Shown here: positions 47,651 through 58,529 of the stretch, piece by piece
Position numbering within the stretch: position 1 is the stretch's first letter
Layout: the number at the start of each line of letters is the position of its first letter
Assembly: GCA_029891345.1 (NCBI GenBank)
Contig: CM057005.1
Span: 65,233,760 to 65,297,759 of the forward strand
DNA from: Dryococelus australis
Lineage: Eukaryota > Arthropoda > Insecta > Phasmatodea > Phasmatidae
Direction: 5' to 3'
DNA length: 64,000 bases
The notes under the pieces: model-generated
What the model was told of the DNA's origin: nothing
What the model saw: only the letters and a program-made list of their open reading frames with translations
The model's database searches: none
Translations under genes and position numbers: made by a program

Positions 47651-48945
47651 AGTCCGGAAGGGGGGGGGGGGAACTCTTCCCACGTTTGATTAATCGGATT
47701 ATCAATTTGATATCAAAGGGTTAATTAAATTTATTGAAAGGGTTAATCCGGTCAAAAATTCTTGATCTGATCTTAATCTATTAATAATTTCTTAATCTGA
47801 TCTTAATCCCATCAAAAATGTAAAGGGTTATATAGATTAAAAGTGTTAAATTTGAAAGGGTTAAAAACTTTATGTTGTACTTCTTTTATTCTTTTTGGGT
47901 GGGGGAGGGGAGTAGCAGGAGCTCTGGCAGTTGACTGACCAGAGTGGTGCATTGCAATGTCTTATATAGGTGTAGAATTGAGTGCAAGAGTAGGCTAAGG
48001 CTAATTTTTTTCTAATTTTTCTAATTTTGAGGTGTTTCGAGGGATATTGGTGGTAGATAGGCGATTTTTACGAATATATTTAACACACGAGAGAAATTCA
48101 CAGTGTTCTACATATGAATAAATTACACTCATAGAATCTCAAATTTTCAAACGACTACGTGAATAATAAGTACAATTACATGAGTCTTAGACGTAATGTG
48201 AGTCTCGAGCTTAGAAATATAATTTACATGAGAAAGAATTTTAACTACGTGAATACCATGTGATGTCGACAAGTGCAAACTCACTAAAACGAAGTCCAGC
48301 TAGTCAGTATGAATAATTACAGATTTCCAAACTCGCATTTAAACTTTAAACAGACACGGCAGTCTAATAGAAATACATGTACACTACTTAATGCCTCTCG
48401 CACATACCTTGAGTATTTTTTTAAAACACGTCCTTTTTATGTGGAGTCCAGCATAGTAATTACGTCGTCTTATAAGCTGTGTGTGTGTGGAGAGCCTGAT
48501 TATATACGTGTGGCGAAGTCGTTAGACAAATGAGTTCAAATTTAAGAGAAAAACTCTGCATTCGTCCTACAACAGACAACGAAACAATTTTTAAACTAAA
48601 GTTTCATTATTTTCTGAATAATTCACTCTTAACACAAATTATTTCTGTCGAAGCGTAGGGACACTCGGATGACATGAATAAGTACTTAAGCCCGCAGAGC
48701 GTAATCGTGCTACACTTTATAGAGACGTACTACAGATTCCCATTAAATCTGTGACATTCACGTCACTTGGTAACAAAAAACACGGGTTGTTAACACAAAC
48801 AGTATTTTCGTCTACCGAACACAGAAATCAATTACTTATCGCAAACGCAGTATATAGATCTGAAATAATAAGTTAACAGATGAAAATTTATATTTTCCCG
48901 ATAAAATACTACGTAAATCGTGGCTATCACTAGAGATGAAGGTAG
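47651..48945 (+). repeat. Left terminal inverted repeat
   Basis: From tccggaag and a G run, through repeated aaagggttaa words and ttgattaatcggattatcaa, to the inner end cactagagatgaaggtag at 48945. Matching landmarks on the right arm are acgaagtccagctagtcagt, ggagtccagcatagtaatta and cgcagagcgtaatcgtgcta. Confidence 0.92.
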
Positions 48946-50262
48946 GACAGACTTTTGTAAATTTATGGGAAAATATTTTGGTATTGTTACATAACTTGGG
49001 TTGAATTTTATTTAAAAACTAGTTTAAATATATTATGTTTATCTTCTTCTCCAGATATCATCGTGTTGTATCTTGAACAGGAACTCTTGTAATCTGTGTA
49101 TATGTAAAATTTAATGTTTTTAAAAATGTTTGCTGGAGTGTGTTTGGTGTAGACGTAGATTTTAGGTAAGGAGGGACAGAGGTTTTTGCTACCTGCCTCT
49201 GTGAAGGTGTGCGGGTATCGCTTTCAATACATTCCCCTGGGGTGTTACGAAAGTTGGCCAGCAGACCGTGTCCTACTCCAACTTTGGCGGACCAAGGCTC
49301 TCTCAAGGTTAACCTAACCTGTTATCTCATTCCTTTGCAAAACTTAATTCATTCATTCATTCATTCAGCTATGTTTGATTTTCTCCATAATTTGTTCATA
49401 ATTTCTCCTCAGTCCTTCAAAAACTATGCAAGTATTGTAAGTTAAGAAAAGTATATTTTCTTCTTTGTGAAAGCAAGCAAAAAGTTAATAAATTTAAATA
49501 CAAGTCATCTGCTTACCAATACTGTTAGACACCCACTCATTTCTCTTCACTACTGTTAAACCACCACTCATTTTACATAAGATATTATTGAAAAAAGTTA
49601 GTGACATAAGCTATTTAAAAAAAATAAATATTAAGTCACACACTATTCATTTTTAACATTTTATTATAGAAAAATGATTTTTAAAATAATCCTTAAACTT
49701 AAGTATTTACAATATCACACAAAAAAGATTGTATTTACAACAAACATGTGCACTATCATCTTTCAATCACAATTTTTTACAAAACAATTTTGCACATACT
49801 TTAAAAACAATCATCTTACAACTAAATTACAAAAACAAGTAATTTTTACAAATACAAAGTATTTCATCAGTGACATTTGAACAACAATCAACCTACAAAC
49901 TAAAAGAGACTTAATCAATAACATTTCATCAACGACATTTTTTTACAAACATTACATCTGGAACTTAACACAACTACTGTTACTGAAACTACTATTGCTA
50001 CACTACTGTTACAAATGTGTTTAACATATATTACAAGATTAAAAAATATTTACAAAAAAATGATTACCAAAATATTTACAAATATACTACATCTGCGGGT
50101 TCTGTTCCTAATTATTTACAATATTTCTTACGACACATTCGAGAGGTGTGTTTATGTACACGCACAGAGGGGCATTCATTTGTCACATATGGGCAATTCT
50201 CACCCACACACGTCAAGTGACTGAGGCGAAACACTCACACACACACAGTTTCCACTGGGAAT
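48946..50262. other. Non-coding interior next to the left TIR
   Basis: From about 49560 to 50110 the + strand is strongly A+C biased with many ttacaa/aacaa words. A frame on the - strand (49306-49058) is open for 82 codons without recognised motif and overlaps (attc)n near 49346. The region follows the broken polymerase, where the palm domain would be expected. Confidence 0.5.
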
Positions 50263-52134
50263 TTAATTTTCTTCTTTGAAAAGGGATATTGGACCAAATA
50301 CACTTGTATCAAGAGAGTTGTTATTGAAGTTATGTAATGCCTTACCGATAGACAAACCGGGGGAAACAGCATTGATGATGATTCTACAGGTGAAAAGTAG
50401 TTGGCATAGCCAGCTGCTTTGATGATTATAGCTAGTTGCGATGATTGTAGCCAGCTGCGATGACTGTGGAACATGAAGTGCGTGTGGTGTCGGCAGATGG
50501 GTGTTCTTGGCATTGTGGGGTGCTGGGAGGTCTATAAATGCATTGTGGCGTTGAAACTGTAATATGGAGGGAAAAAATATATTCAGGTATTCGATAGTGA
50601 AATATTGCGCCTTTCCATTGCAATCTGTCCCATTGGGAATCTGTTTTGTGATACATTTGTATTTTTCAAGGGTCATTCCAATCACTTGAATTTTTCCAGG
50701 ATTTTCAATTACCACATTTCCATCGTGTAACATTACGTGACGTTCAGCCAAGGGCTTCATAAGAAAGTGAGCATCGTAATTCTGCAGGTTATGTAAAACA
50801 GTGTCAGGTTGTCTTTTGGGCAGTCTGAAATTCAAGTTGCACTTATTATGTGCGCTGCCTCTGGTTTTGCCCGTCAGATGGTCATGGTCAACCACAATAT
50901 CATCTGTACCGAGCAGTTCTTTATAAATGTGACAACTTTTCTGAGCCACCAAACTAGCTCCATCAGCAGGGGTTTTTGGCTTCATCGGAACAATTACGCT
51001 GTAAATTCTTGCAACCCACTTTGTAAGTTCAACTCATTTATCAACTAATTAGTACATATAATCAGCACCCACAAACTCGAAATACTGAGACAAATTTGGA
51101 TTGCATGAACAAGCCAACAAAATGCTACAAGCATATGGAACATGTTGGTTGATGGTAGTTGTATTACTAGTTTCATCATTAGGCAAGTAAGTGGACATGG
51201 GTTTCAGGCAACTTTCTATGTTGCAATGGGCGACGAAACTCAATCTCCGCTGTTTGCTATAATCTTTAGATTCCAGGCACTTTTCGTTCCCAGCGGGGAA
51301 AGTACTGCGAACAGCATTTTGTTGCTGGCAAAGAATAGTGCGAATTGCGAGTTTTTCCTCACTAAAAAAGTACTGGAGACAATGCTCGTAAATATGTTTT
51401 TTACACTTCTTCTTACTCAGCTGACTACCAACCATCCGGGACAAATTTCTAATACAGAAAAAATGCAAATGAGTGACATTTCCACTCGCGTGAATTGCCA
51501 ATACATTTACGTGTTTGTCATGGCGTACAGGAGAAATATGCATGGGTACTACAACCCAACCCTTTACACAAGTTTCGTCAAATATATTGCTATCTTTGTC
51601 TAACACACAGTAGACATTGATAGAAACTGAATTGTTCTCCTCGAACTTGCGAATATCCTGTATGACTACAGTTGTCGACAGACGTTCGATATTTCAAACT
51701 TGGTGAGTTTTTGGATATGAAGTAATTCTCTCAGCATGTCGTGTGGCTGGATACAAAGATGCTACGATGGTGTAGTGGAAACACATTTCCTCCGGGCAGC
51801 CTATATCGACACAAGCTTTCCTATCAGCAACAAACTTGGGCAGTTTAGTGTGTGCAGCACCGATGCTGAACAGCCGATATTGACTAACATAGACGTCAAT
51901 GTATGTCAACATTTGCAAACTCCGGCCAGAACCATGCACACTAAACTCCTCAAGCCTGTTTGTGAGATAAGGAATGATATCATCATAGATTAAACCCACA
52001 TCGGATGAATGGAGGACAGGGAGTGCTTTACTTTGAAAATAAAAAGTCTCTGTAGCACCTTCTTCTGCCATGATGGATTTCAAATACTTGCCCACTGCAG
52101 AAACAGATAATCTAACTGGCTGGGGCGATGCCAT
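50263..52134 (-). pseudogene. Protein-primed family-B DNA polymerase, broken N-terminal part
   Basis: One frame runs from the ATG at 52134 to 50263 (624 codons) with in-frame stops at 51696-51694, 51051-51049 and about 51036. The N-terminal part (52134-51694) has the conserved GSGRSL...LPKFVADRKACVDIG and CFHYTIVASLYPATRHAER blocks of arthropod Maverick/adintovirus-type polymerases. The middle (51606-51049) has HFFCIRNLSRMVGSQLS and the remnant of a zinc finger. The last part (50985-50263) has VVDHDHLTGKTRGSAHNKCN, an endonuclease-VII-like motif, and HNLQNYDAHFLM, the Exo II motif. Exo I reads NIE instead of DxE, and metal-binding Cys are lost at two sites. Palm motifs are absent. Not functional. 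Confidence 0.82.
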
Positions 52135-52142
52135 TAATAGGC

Positions 52143-52547
52143 TTAGTAAGGGGACTTTACACCTCTAAAAAAACGAGAAAAATACGCATCAGACTCGGCT
52201 TGATTATTATGTATCCATGCATCATTTAGTCTTCCTGCAAACACCGTAGCCAATAGCTGATACGCCAGATCTGGCAAAGCTTCCACTGAGGCTTGGGAAT
52301 CGGAAAAGGAATTATTTTCCGGCTCCCTTGGCGAAATATCTCTAATCGACTCGAATGTTGGTTTTGAAATGGTTGGAGCACTTTCCGAATCACAAGAATC
52401 TTCCGAGTTTGATAGAAATAAGCCGTCATTCAAAAGATCAACCTTCTCATGTTTGGGGGAAGTGGACACGTTTTGACCTTTTGGTTTTGACAATCTCTCC
52501 ATAAGCGAAACTGTGCTCGGATCGCTTAAGTAGAGATCGTCCTCCAA
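52143..52547 (-). CDS. Small acidic companion ORF upstream of the polymerase
   Basis: A 134-codon frame that ends eight bases before the polymerase ATG, in a different phase. Ser/Asp/Glu-rich N-terminus with repeated L-x-D-x-L/F-x-L-S words (DDLYLSDPS, NDGLFLSNSEDS). The C-terminal part QLLATVFAGRLNDAWIHN and SRFFRGVKSPY looks folded. Upstream, 52555-52690 carries a further broken unit (LEDLYIINSYSESQ), so the gene may once have been longer. Position suggests an element-encoded partner of the polymerase. I do not recognise the family. Confidence 0.5.
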   Translation of the reverse strand: MEDDLYLSDPSTVSLMERLSKPKGQNVSTSPKHEKVDLLNDGLFLSNSEDSCDSESAPTISKPTFESIRDISPREPENNSFSDSQASVEALPDLAYQLLATVFAGRLNDAWIHNNQAESDAYFSRFFRGVKSPY

Positions 52548-55386
52548 AAGATTAACTCATCTCTGCTTAGGCGAAGGGACATTGTCTCAACAGCTTGTTT
52601 GTTTTCCGCCTGCGATTCCGAATAGGAATTGATTATGTAAAGATCTTCAAGCAAGATGACAATACAGGATCACTTATGCTCGCCCATTTTGACTCCTAAC
52701 TAAAATTTTTCTTTAGTTTCCCTGATATAAAAGTTTAAACACCCAAATAAATACGCTGAAGTGACCCCTCGTCCTGAGAAAAGAAAAAACACTCTTAATA
52801 ACACACACACATACACAGTATAAGTCAAAAATATTATTATTATTATTAACGTCCTAGACAAAAATGTTTTTTTCTTAGAAATTTTCTTAAAAGTTTGTTG
52901 GGGAAAAACAGAAACGAGAACTGTGACTAAAAAGGTAGCGAAGCCCGAATACTTTTAAATGTGGATGAGTCACGTAGATAGCAAGAGAGGAGAAACACAA
53001 TAGACAGGCCAAGGTCTTGGCCGTGTGCACGGTGAAGGGGAAACGAGGTGAGCATGGAACAAGACAGGCAGACTGAGCCAGAGTTTTAGACCGCGCAGGT
53101 GGGAGATGGCATAGCATGAAGCGGGCAAAAGAATGGAGACTCTAGTACACTAATATGCTGCTAGTGCCACTTTACAGTCTCTCTAGCTCATCCGACAACT
53201 TCCCCTTCTCCCCTGCTGATGTGCAACAGAGAGAGAACTTCCCCCGCCTGCTACCTTTCCCCTCCCTCGGCTCATAGTGTAGACCCTGCAGGCATCTCTG
53301 CGATGAAATGGGGGATGGGAAAAGGAAAAACTTGTCACTTCCCCTCCTCTGTGCCTCTCCGATGCAAAATTTCTTGCCAAACAGCCTGCCTCCAGTAATG
53401 AATTGACAATGCTTTACGACCTGTCTCGCCTTGCCTATTTTTGCCAGCGTAAAGCTTTTGTGTTTAGTAAAAAGTGAGCGGACTGTGTTTATAATATAAC
53501 AGTGAAATTTTAAAATTTGCGCTATTGCATTTATGTTTAAGACTACTTTAAAAGTTATTTTGTGAGGAAAACTTTAAATTTAAAAAAATATTTGAATCTT
53601 ACACAATCAAAAAACATTTATTAAATTATTTACACCATAAAAAAATTCATATTTCAATACCATCAAGAATTTTTAAGTAGTTCTACACTGTTAAAATTTT
53701 TTTTGTGGATTTTATACATTTTTAAAAATAATTTTAATAACTAAAGTTTTAGCAAGGGCATTAATCTGTTACACACAAAGAATTAAAAAGATTGTCTAAA
53801 ATTCAAACATATTTTACACTATAAAGTAAACATTCGTAAAAAAATACTTAAAGTCCAAACATTTTATGCTCTAAAACCAAACATGCAATATTTAAAGCAA
53901 ACCTACATACACATTTAATACTCTTACAACTATACAATCATACACTTTCGAAGTCAAATTTACTGAAATTTAAAAAAAACCTGAAAAAAATATGTATATC
54001 TCACACACATTCGCATTTACCCAACAACTTTGAAAAGTAAATGTCTTAAAATTAACTTAATTACCCAAACCAGCCGATCACATACATTTCAAAAACATTT
54101 AAATTGTTAGAAGTACTCAAGGCTCATATATTCTTCATCATACATTCTTCTCCAGTCGACTTATACTGAACAAGCTTGGAAGCTGCGGTTATGCACCTCC
54201 TGAATTCGCGAGGCATATCTAGCTAAGTTCTTCCCTTGTTTTAGCTGTTCCATATTTCATACCTCATGCACATAACATCCCTCCCTTTAACATTTCTTAT
54301 AACTATGTAAAACTAACTAAATTTTACATGATTTTCCCCTACAGTCACACAACTATGTAACCAAAATTTTTCTCAGAGTACTTGGGCAGGCATTCTAGAT
54401 GTATTTTCACATAGTTACTATTCAAGAATGTTTTACGAACGAATTCCTGTTTTTACTATCATTTCTTTGTAATTTTAAATGAATAAACCTTTCAGTTAGT
54501 ATGGTTAACGAATTACATATTAGCTATTATCATACAAGACCTAACCTGGAATCGAATTCACAATCTATATATGCACCCAACAGTGAAAGTGATCAACTAG
54601 ATAATATATATGTACATGATCTAAGCGGGACTCGAACCCAGCTTATATCAACCATGTCTTAGCCGAGAATCGAACCCACAAACTCTGTATTAGAATTTAC
54701 CATGCCTTACCCGGGATTCGAACCCAAAGCCGCCATGCGTAATCTGATACCTGTACAGAGGTAGGCGACACTTAACAACCTAATTTATGTATTTATAATT
54801 TTTTTCCAACAGACATATTTTTCTCAATTTCAAATATATATTTAGTTGATTAGTATTTTTTGGTGAAGTAATAGTCTGTTTGTAATCTGAATCTTTTGTT
54901 TACAAGACTCTTGTTAATGCGACATACCTTTAATAGAAAAATTTAAGAATATATATCTGAGGAGAAAATATATTTTCTTACTAAAACAAGTTCACTTTTA
55001 AAAAAGGAATAAGGAAAATAAATTTAAGAAATGGATTCAATTTATATCATATTTATTTTCAAAATATATACAAACCCAGAGTGATCCAAAATTTATGTAC
55101 ATTTTATCACTGAAGAAACATATTTAATCAATTAATAATTTTTCCTCCAAACACACACAAATTACACATACTTGTTTCTACACAATCAAGTACAAGATGT
55201 TCCAAAACACTATCAAGTAGAACTTGCTCCAAACATTAGCATGTTAAACAAACACAAGTGAATTCACAATATATTTACAACATTTCTTTCTAACACTTGC
55301 AAACACAGCATGTTACACTAATTATTTAAAAAATACAGATAGATCCAAAACTTTATTTACAACAATTACACCTTGCTCCAAAACAG
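52548..55386. other. Long non-coding interior with B-box-like cluster
   Basis: From 52850 to 53480 the sequence is mixed, with a C/T-rich segment around 53195-53290. From about 53500 to 55380 it is AT-rich with A+C excess on the + strand, similar to 49560-50110. At 54540-54735 four reverse B-box-like words are clustered (separate entry). No open frame above background. Confidence 0.5.
54540..54735 (-). repeat. Cluster of four tRNA-B-box-like motifs
   Basis: ctggaatcgaattc (about 54550), gcgggactcgaaccc (about 54626), ccgagaatcgaaccc (about 54663) and cccgggattcgaaccc (about 54710) lie in one orientation at spacings of 40-80 bases. On the - strand they read GGGTTCGAATCCC-like, as in tRNA T-arms. 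No complete cloverleaf was found. The last one matches the fragment at 99-111. Confidence 0.65.
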
Positions 55387-56306
55387 CTACAGGTTAACAC
55401 AGAACATTTTTAACACTATCAAATACATTTTTTTTTCAAAACAAATATTTTCATAAGCTGTTAGCAACTTCCATGAACAAATTTTTCCTGAATTTTTTAA
55501 AATTGGATTCGGATCCCCTTCTTGACCTCTACTTTCGAGTGAGCATTTCTTAGGCTCTGGTTTTAATCTGTCTGTTTGCACACTAATGTCTATACAAGTA
55601 GGGGCGTGTAAAACAATGCTTTCGACCAAATCAGGATAGGATTCGACATAATGAGAGTAAACATCTTCAATACTAGATGGAAGAGGTGTGTTTGCAGTCA
55701 TATGAAACACTGAACATTTCTTGTTGTCACCACACTGTGTGAGTTCATGGATCTTTTTGTCTCCTAGAGGAAAGTAAATTACTTTTAAATGAAAAATATT
55801 GCCATAGGTTTCCGTAAATTCTTGCAAAATTCCCTGGCACCATAAGGCGTAAGTTATATTGTACTTTCTTGGGTGACACTGACATAATGATTAGCATGAT
55901 GAAAATACGTCATGTTACCACTATGACATCCAACACTCGACTGAGAAAGTTTAGCAAGAAACAATGTATATATTATTTCTCTAAATTTGCAAGTTGAAAT
56001 GTGTTTTAGGCTAAATTTTATTTTTGCTAATTTTATTGCTCGATGTACGTAAGATTTTGATGAATCACATCCAGTATGAGACGTGTAACCAAACTTGCCT
56101 TTGCTATAATGATATAAAGTATGAATATTATTATCACATTCTTCGAAATACTGATAAGGCAAAACAGTGTCTGTATTATAAACAAGATGTTTCAAACATT
56201 CTTCTTCACAATATGAAGTTACAATGCGTTCGTCCTTACGTTTATGCTTACAATCTACTCTGTGTGGTCTGTACTGGTTTACAAGACTTTCCGAACTGTT
56301 GCAGTT
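55387..56306 (-). pseudogene. Unrecognised Cys/His-rich protein, probable frameshift
   Basis: The - strand is open from about 56306 (no early ATG; first ATG at 56195) to 55854, and in another frame from 55827 to 55387. The end of the first and the start of the second read as one protein if a one-base shift near 55830-55850 is allowed (inferred from continuity). First part: CKHKRKDERIVTSYCEEEC, KFGYTSHTGCDSSKSYVHRA. Second part: HLKVIYFPLGDKKIHELTQC, SVFHMTANTPLPSS, VLHAPTCIDISVQTD. No domain recognised. Lies between the polymerase and the tandem array on the same strand. Confidence 0.5.
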
Positions 56307-56569
56307 AGTTAAATTAGCATTATAAGAATTTGGTTTACTACATGCTGTAAAAGCTTGAGAGAAATATGTACATTTGAAATGAATGTCTGACTCACATTTC
56401 CTTTACAACAAAATGTGAATATAATAAGCTGTAAGTTACATAATGCAAACATTTAGTAAAAGATGTATACTTGTATTTCATTGGACACAATGGGAACAAT
56501 GAGATCATTATTCTGAATTAGCCACTTCACACACATATAAATTACACATCGACAGAAAAAAACTAATCC

Positions 56570-56970
56570 TCCTTGTTCGAAAATAAAGTTGTGGATGTCC
56601 CTATCGCAGGTCTCCTTCCAACGAACCGTGATTCCCTGGTGAGGTCTGGTGAACTGGTAGTCGATTACTCCATATCCCCATTCCTCTTATATTTCCTCGC
56701 TAAGACTGGCAATCATCAAATCTTCTAATGTTGATCACAAGTCACTGTCAGGGTGAAGATATCTCACAACACAATCATTGCATGCTATTCCTTCACCAAA
56801 GCTAATTCCGACACTTTTGTTGAAAATGTAGCACCAATGTTCTATATCGCTACAGACATGAACTTGTAGAAGACAGTTATATGGTTTAAAGAACATTCTT
56901 CTGTATCCAATTTGTAGGACCTCACGGCCATGATCTTCAAGCCTACAGACATACGTCTGTAGGCTTGAAG
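56570..56970 (-). pseudogene. Tandem-array unit 4, degraded
   Basis: Follows the TATATAAAG box at 57006-56998. Its frame reads GREVLQIGYRRMFFKPYN, then VCSDIEHWCY, VVRYLHPDSD and WKETCDRDIHNFI. Position by position these match unit 1's MCNGNEHWDF, VFNMRPDSK and WTETCNNKEHIM. It contains stops and is the most diverged copy. Its 5' end is occupied by a perfect hairpin (56934-56971). Confidence 0.6.
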
Positions 56971-56997
56971 ACTGACGATTTTATACTAGACACACTC

Positions 56998-57006
56998 CTT
57001 TATATA
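56998..57006 (-). promoter_or_regulatory. TATATAAAG box of array unit 4
   Basis: The - strand reads TATATAAAGGAGTGTG, in the same place relative to the preceding unit as the boxes at 57511 and 58004. Confidence 0.6.
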
Positions 57007-57471
57007 GTCTGCCAGATGTTCTTACTTTGAAAAACATTACATTCCCACATGCCACAGGGAGAAGTTAATTGTTGGTCACTGATGTATGTATGATGTTGTT
57101 TGTTGTTGCATTGTTCTGCACAAACTATAGTAAGACAACAGCAACTACACTCCTTCTGCATAATGTATTTCATATTCTTGTAGGACTTGTGTTTGGCGAT
57201 GTATTCACTGTGAGCTTAAAATTCGAGTTTACCTTCGTTACAAAGTAACTTGCTGTCAAGACGTAAATTGTAAAGGACAATCATTTCGGTCATAGCATAT
57301 GTCGAACACTTTAAAAGTTTCTCTTGGACTGATTAATGAGAAACGCTATTGCTCATCTCCGTTGCACATCTGTATCTGTAGTGGACTATCTTCATCTTCA
57401 ATTCGAAACCACACTCGCCTGAAACTAGGAATAACACTAGCATACTGAAGTGATGAGTCGAACCTCTCCAT
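57007..57471 (-). pseudogene. Tandem-array unit 3
   Basis: Starts ATG at 57471, 40 bases after the TATATAAAG box. MERFDSSLQYASVIPSFRRV repeats unit 2's first residues almost exactly, then VWFRIEDEDSPLQIQMCNGD. A stop follows, and the rest survives only as similarity in other frames, ending QCNNKQHHTYI and LTSPCGMWECNVFQSKN. Nonfunctional as a full protein. Confidence 0.7.
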
Positions 57472-57502
57472 CGTAACTGAAGCTCTGCTCTACGATTCCT
57501 CT

Positions 57503-57511
57503 CTTTATATA
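57503..57511 (-). promoter_or_regulatory. TATATAAAG box of array unit 3
   Basis: TATATAAAGAGAGGAATCGT on the - strand. The sequence from the box to the ATG (57471) is nearly the same as that in front of unit 2, including GTAGAGCAGAG.TTCAGTTA. Confidence 0.7.
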
Positions 57512-57965
57512 GGCAGATGTCCTTGCTTTGAAAAACATTCCATTCCCACATACCACAGGGAGAAGTTAATTCTTGATCACCAATGTGCATATAATGTTGC
57601 TTGTTGTTGCATTCTTCTATCCAAACAACATGTTCAGAGTAATACTCCCTTCACAACTTATGTTTAATTTTACTTAATGATAGATATTTAATGATTTCTT
57701 CACCTTCCATGTCCCATACTAATTCGGTTAAACTAATCGGAAAATCAGTGTCAGGTCTTAAATTGTACACTACACACTTACATACAATGCAATCTCCAAC
57801 TTCTTCGTACATACATGCAGGATTGATTATTGAAAAACTCCAATGTTCATCTCTGTTGCACATCTGTATCTGAAGTGGACTATCTTCATATTCAATTCGA
57901 AACCACACTTGCCTAAGTCCTGGAGTAACACTGGCATACTGAAGTGATGAGTCGAATCTCTCCAT
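57512..57965 (-). pseudogene. Tandem-array unit 2, one in-frame TGA
   Basis: Open from ATG 57965 to a TGA at 57653-57651 (104 residues); the same frame then continues open to 57333 and completes the family pattern. Blocks in order: VWFRIEYEDSPLQIQMCNRDE, HWSFSIINPA, VVYNLRPDTDFPISL, KIKHKL, stop, REYYSEHVVWIEECNNKQHY, SPCGMWEWNVFQSKDIC. The stop sits where unit 1 has Ile, so it is a single nonsense change (or a readthrough site) in an otherwise conserved frame. Function unknown. No signal peptide or membrane segment is evident. Confidence 0.65.
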
Positions 57966-57995
57966 CTTAACTGAATCTCTGCTCTACGAGTCTCT

Positions 57996-58004
57996 CTTTA
58001 TATA
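57996..58004 (-). promoter_or_regulatory. TATATAAAG box of array unit 2
   Basis: TATATAAAGAGAGACTCGTA on the - strand, 39 bases before the ATG at 57965. A strong TATA box so close to the ATG predicts a very short leader. Confidence 0.7.
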
Positions 58005-58022
58005 GATAGATATTCTTCTCAT

Positions 58023-58529
58023 TTAAATTGGTTCTTCAATGACAACTTTTTTTAGATTAAATTTGCACACACAATCAATACTGTTCCAGACATCACAGTC
58101 CCACATTCCACATGGTGCTCTTAAAAGTCTGCTACTGCCTTGTATTTCCATGATGTGTTCCTTATTATTACATGTTTCAGTCCATAAGGTTGTGGTGGTG
58201 TCGTAAAATTCTCTAATCAATTTATATTTGATTTTATGAATTTCTAGTTCTTTGGTTATTTCTGTACTGCAGTTTTTAAAATTTAGGTCCCAAGAAGAAC
58301 AGGGCAGTTTGCTGTCGGGCCTCATATTAAAAACAAGACAGTCTTTTTCTTCATCACACAGCACTTGTTCTGTATACAGACTTTCTCTGAAACGTTTTGC
58401 AAAATCCCAATGTTCATTTCCATTGCACATCTGTGTTTGAAAGTATATGTTATCTATAGACTGGAACCATACTTTCTTGTGTCCTCGAAAAATAGTTGAG
58501 TAAATCTTCTCAGGGATGAATTTCTCCAC
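58023..58529 (-). CDS. Tandem-array unit 1, best-preserved member (up to 168 residues)
   Basis: Unrecognised family. The frame is open to the TAA at 58023, but the codon aligned with the ATG of units 2 and 3 (GTGGAGAAATTC against ATGGAGAGATTC) is GTG, so the start seems lost or lies elsewhere. Landmarks: KKVWFQSIDNIYFQTQMCNG, NEHWDF, CLVFNMRPDSKLPCSSWDL, KIKYKL, WTETCNNKEHIM, APCGMWDCDVW. Conserved Trp and Cys (six or more) suggest a compact beta-rich or disulfide/metal-bound fold (inference). No TATATAAAG box is seen at the equivalent upstream distance. Confidence 0.6.
   Translation of the reverse strand: MEKFIPEKIYSTIFRGHKKVWFQSIDNIYFQTQMCNGNEHWDFAKRFRESLYTEQVLCDEEKDCLVFNMRPDSKLPCSSWDLNFKNCSTEITKELEIHKIKYKLIREFYDTTTTLWTETCNNKEHIMEIQGSSRLLRAPCGMWDCDVWNSIDCVCKFNLKKVVIEEPI

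Noticed and set aside
49058..49306. An 82-codon - strand frame in the 15-kb element
   Set aside because: No motif, overlaps simple repeats, and cannot be distinguished from chance.
49300..49325. A telomeric TTAGG repeat
   Set aside because: Only two or three partial words (aacctaacc) are present; no array.
51142..51603. A 153-codon + strand frame
   Set aside because: Antisense to the polymerase relic, whose conserved blocks are all on the - strand.
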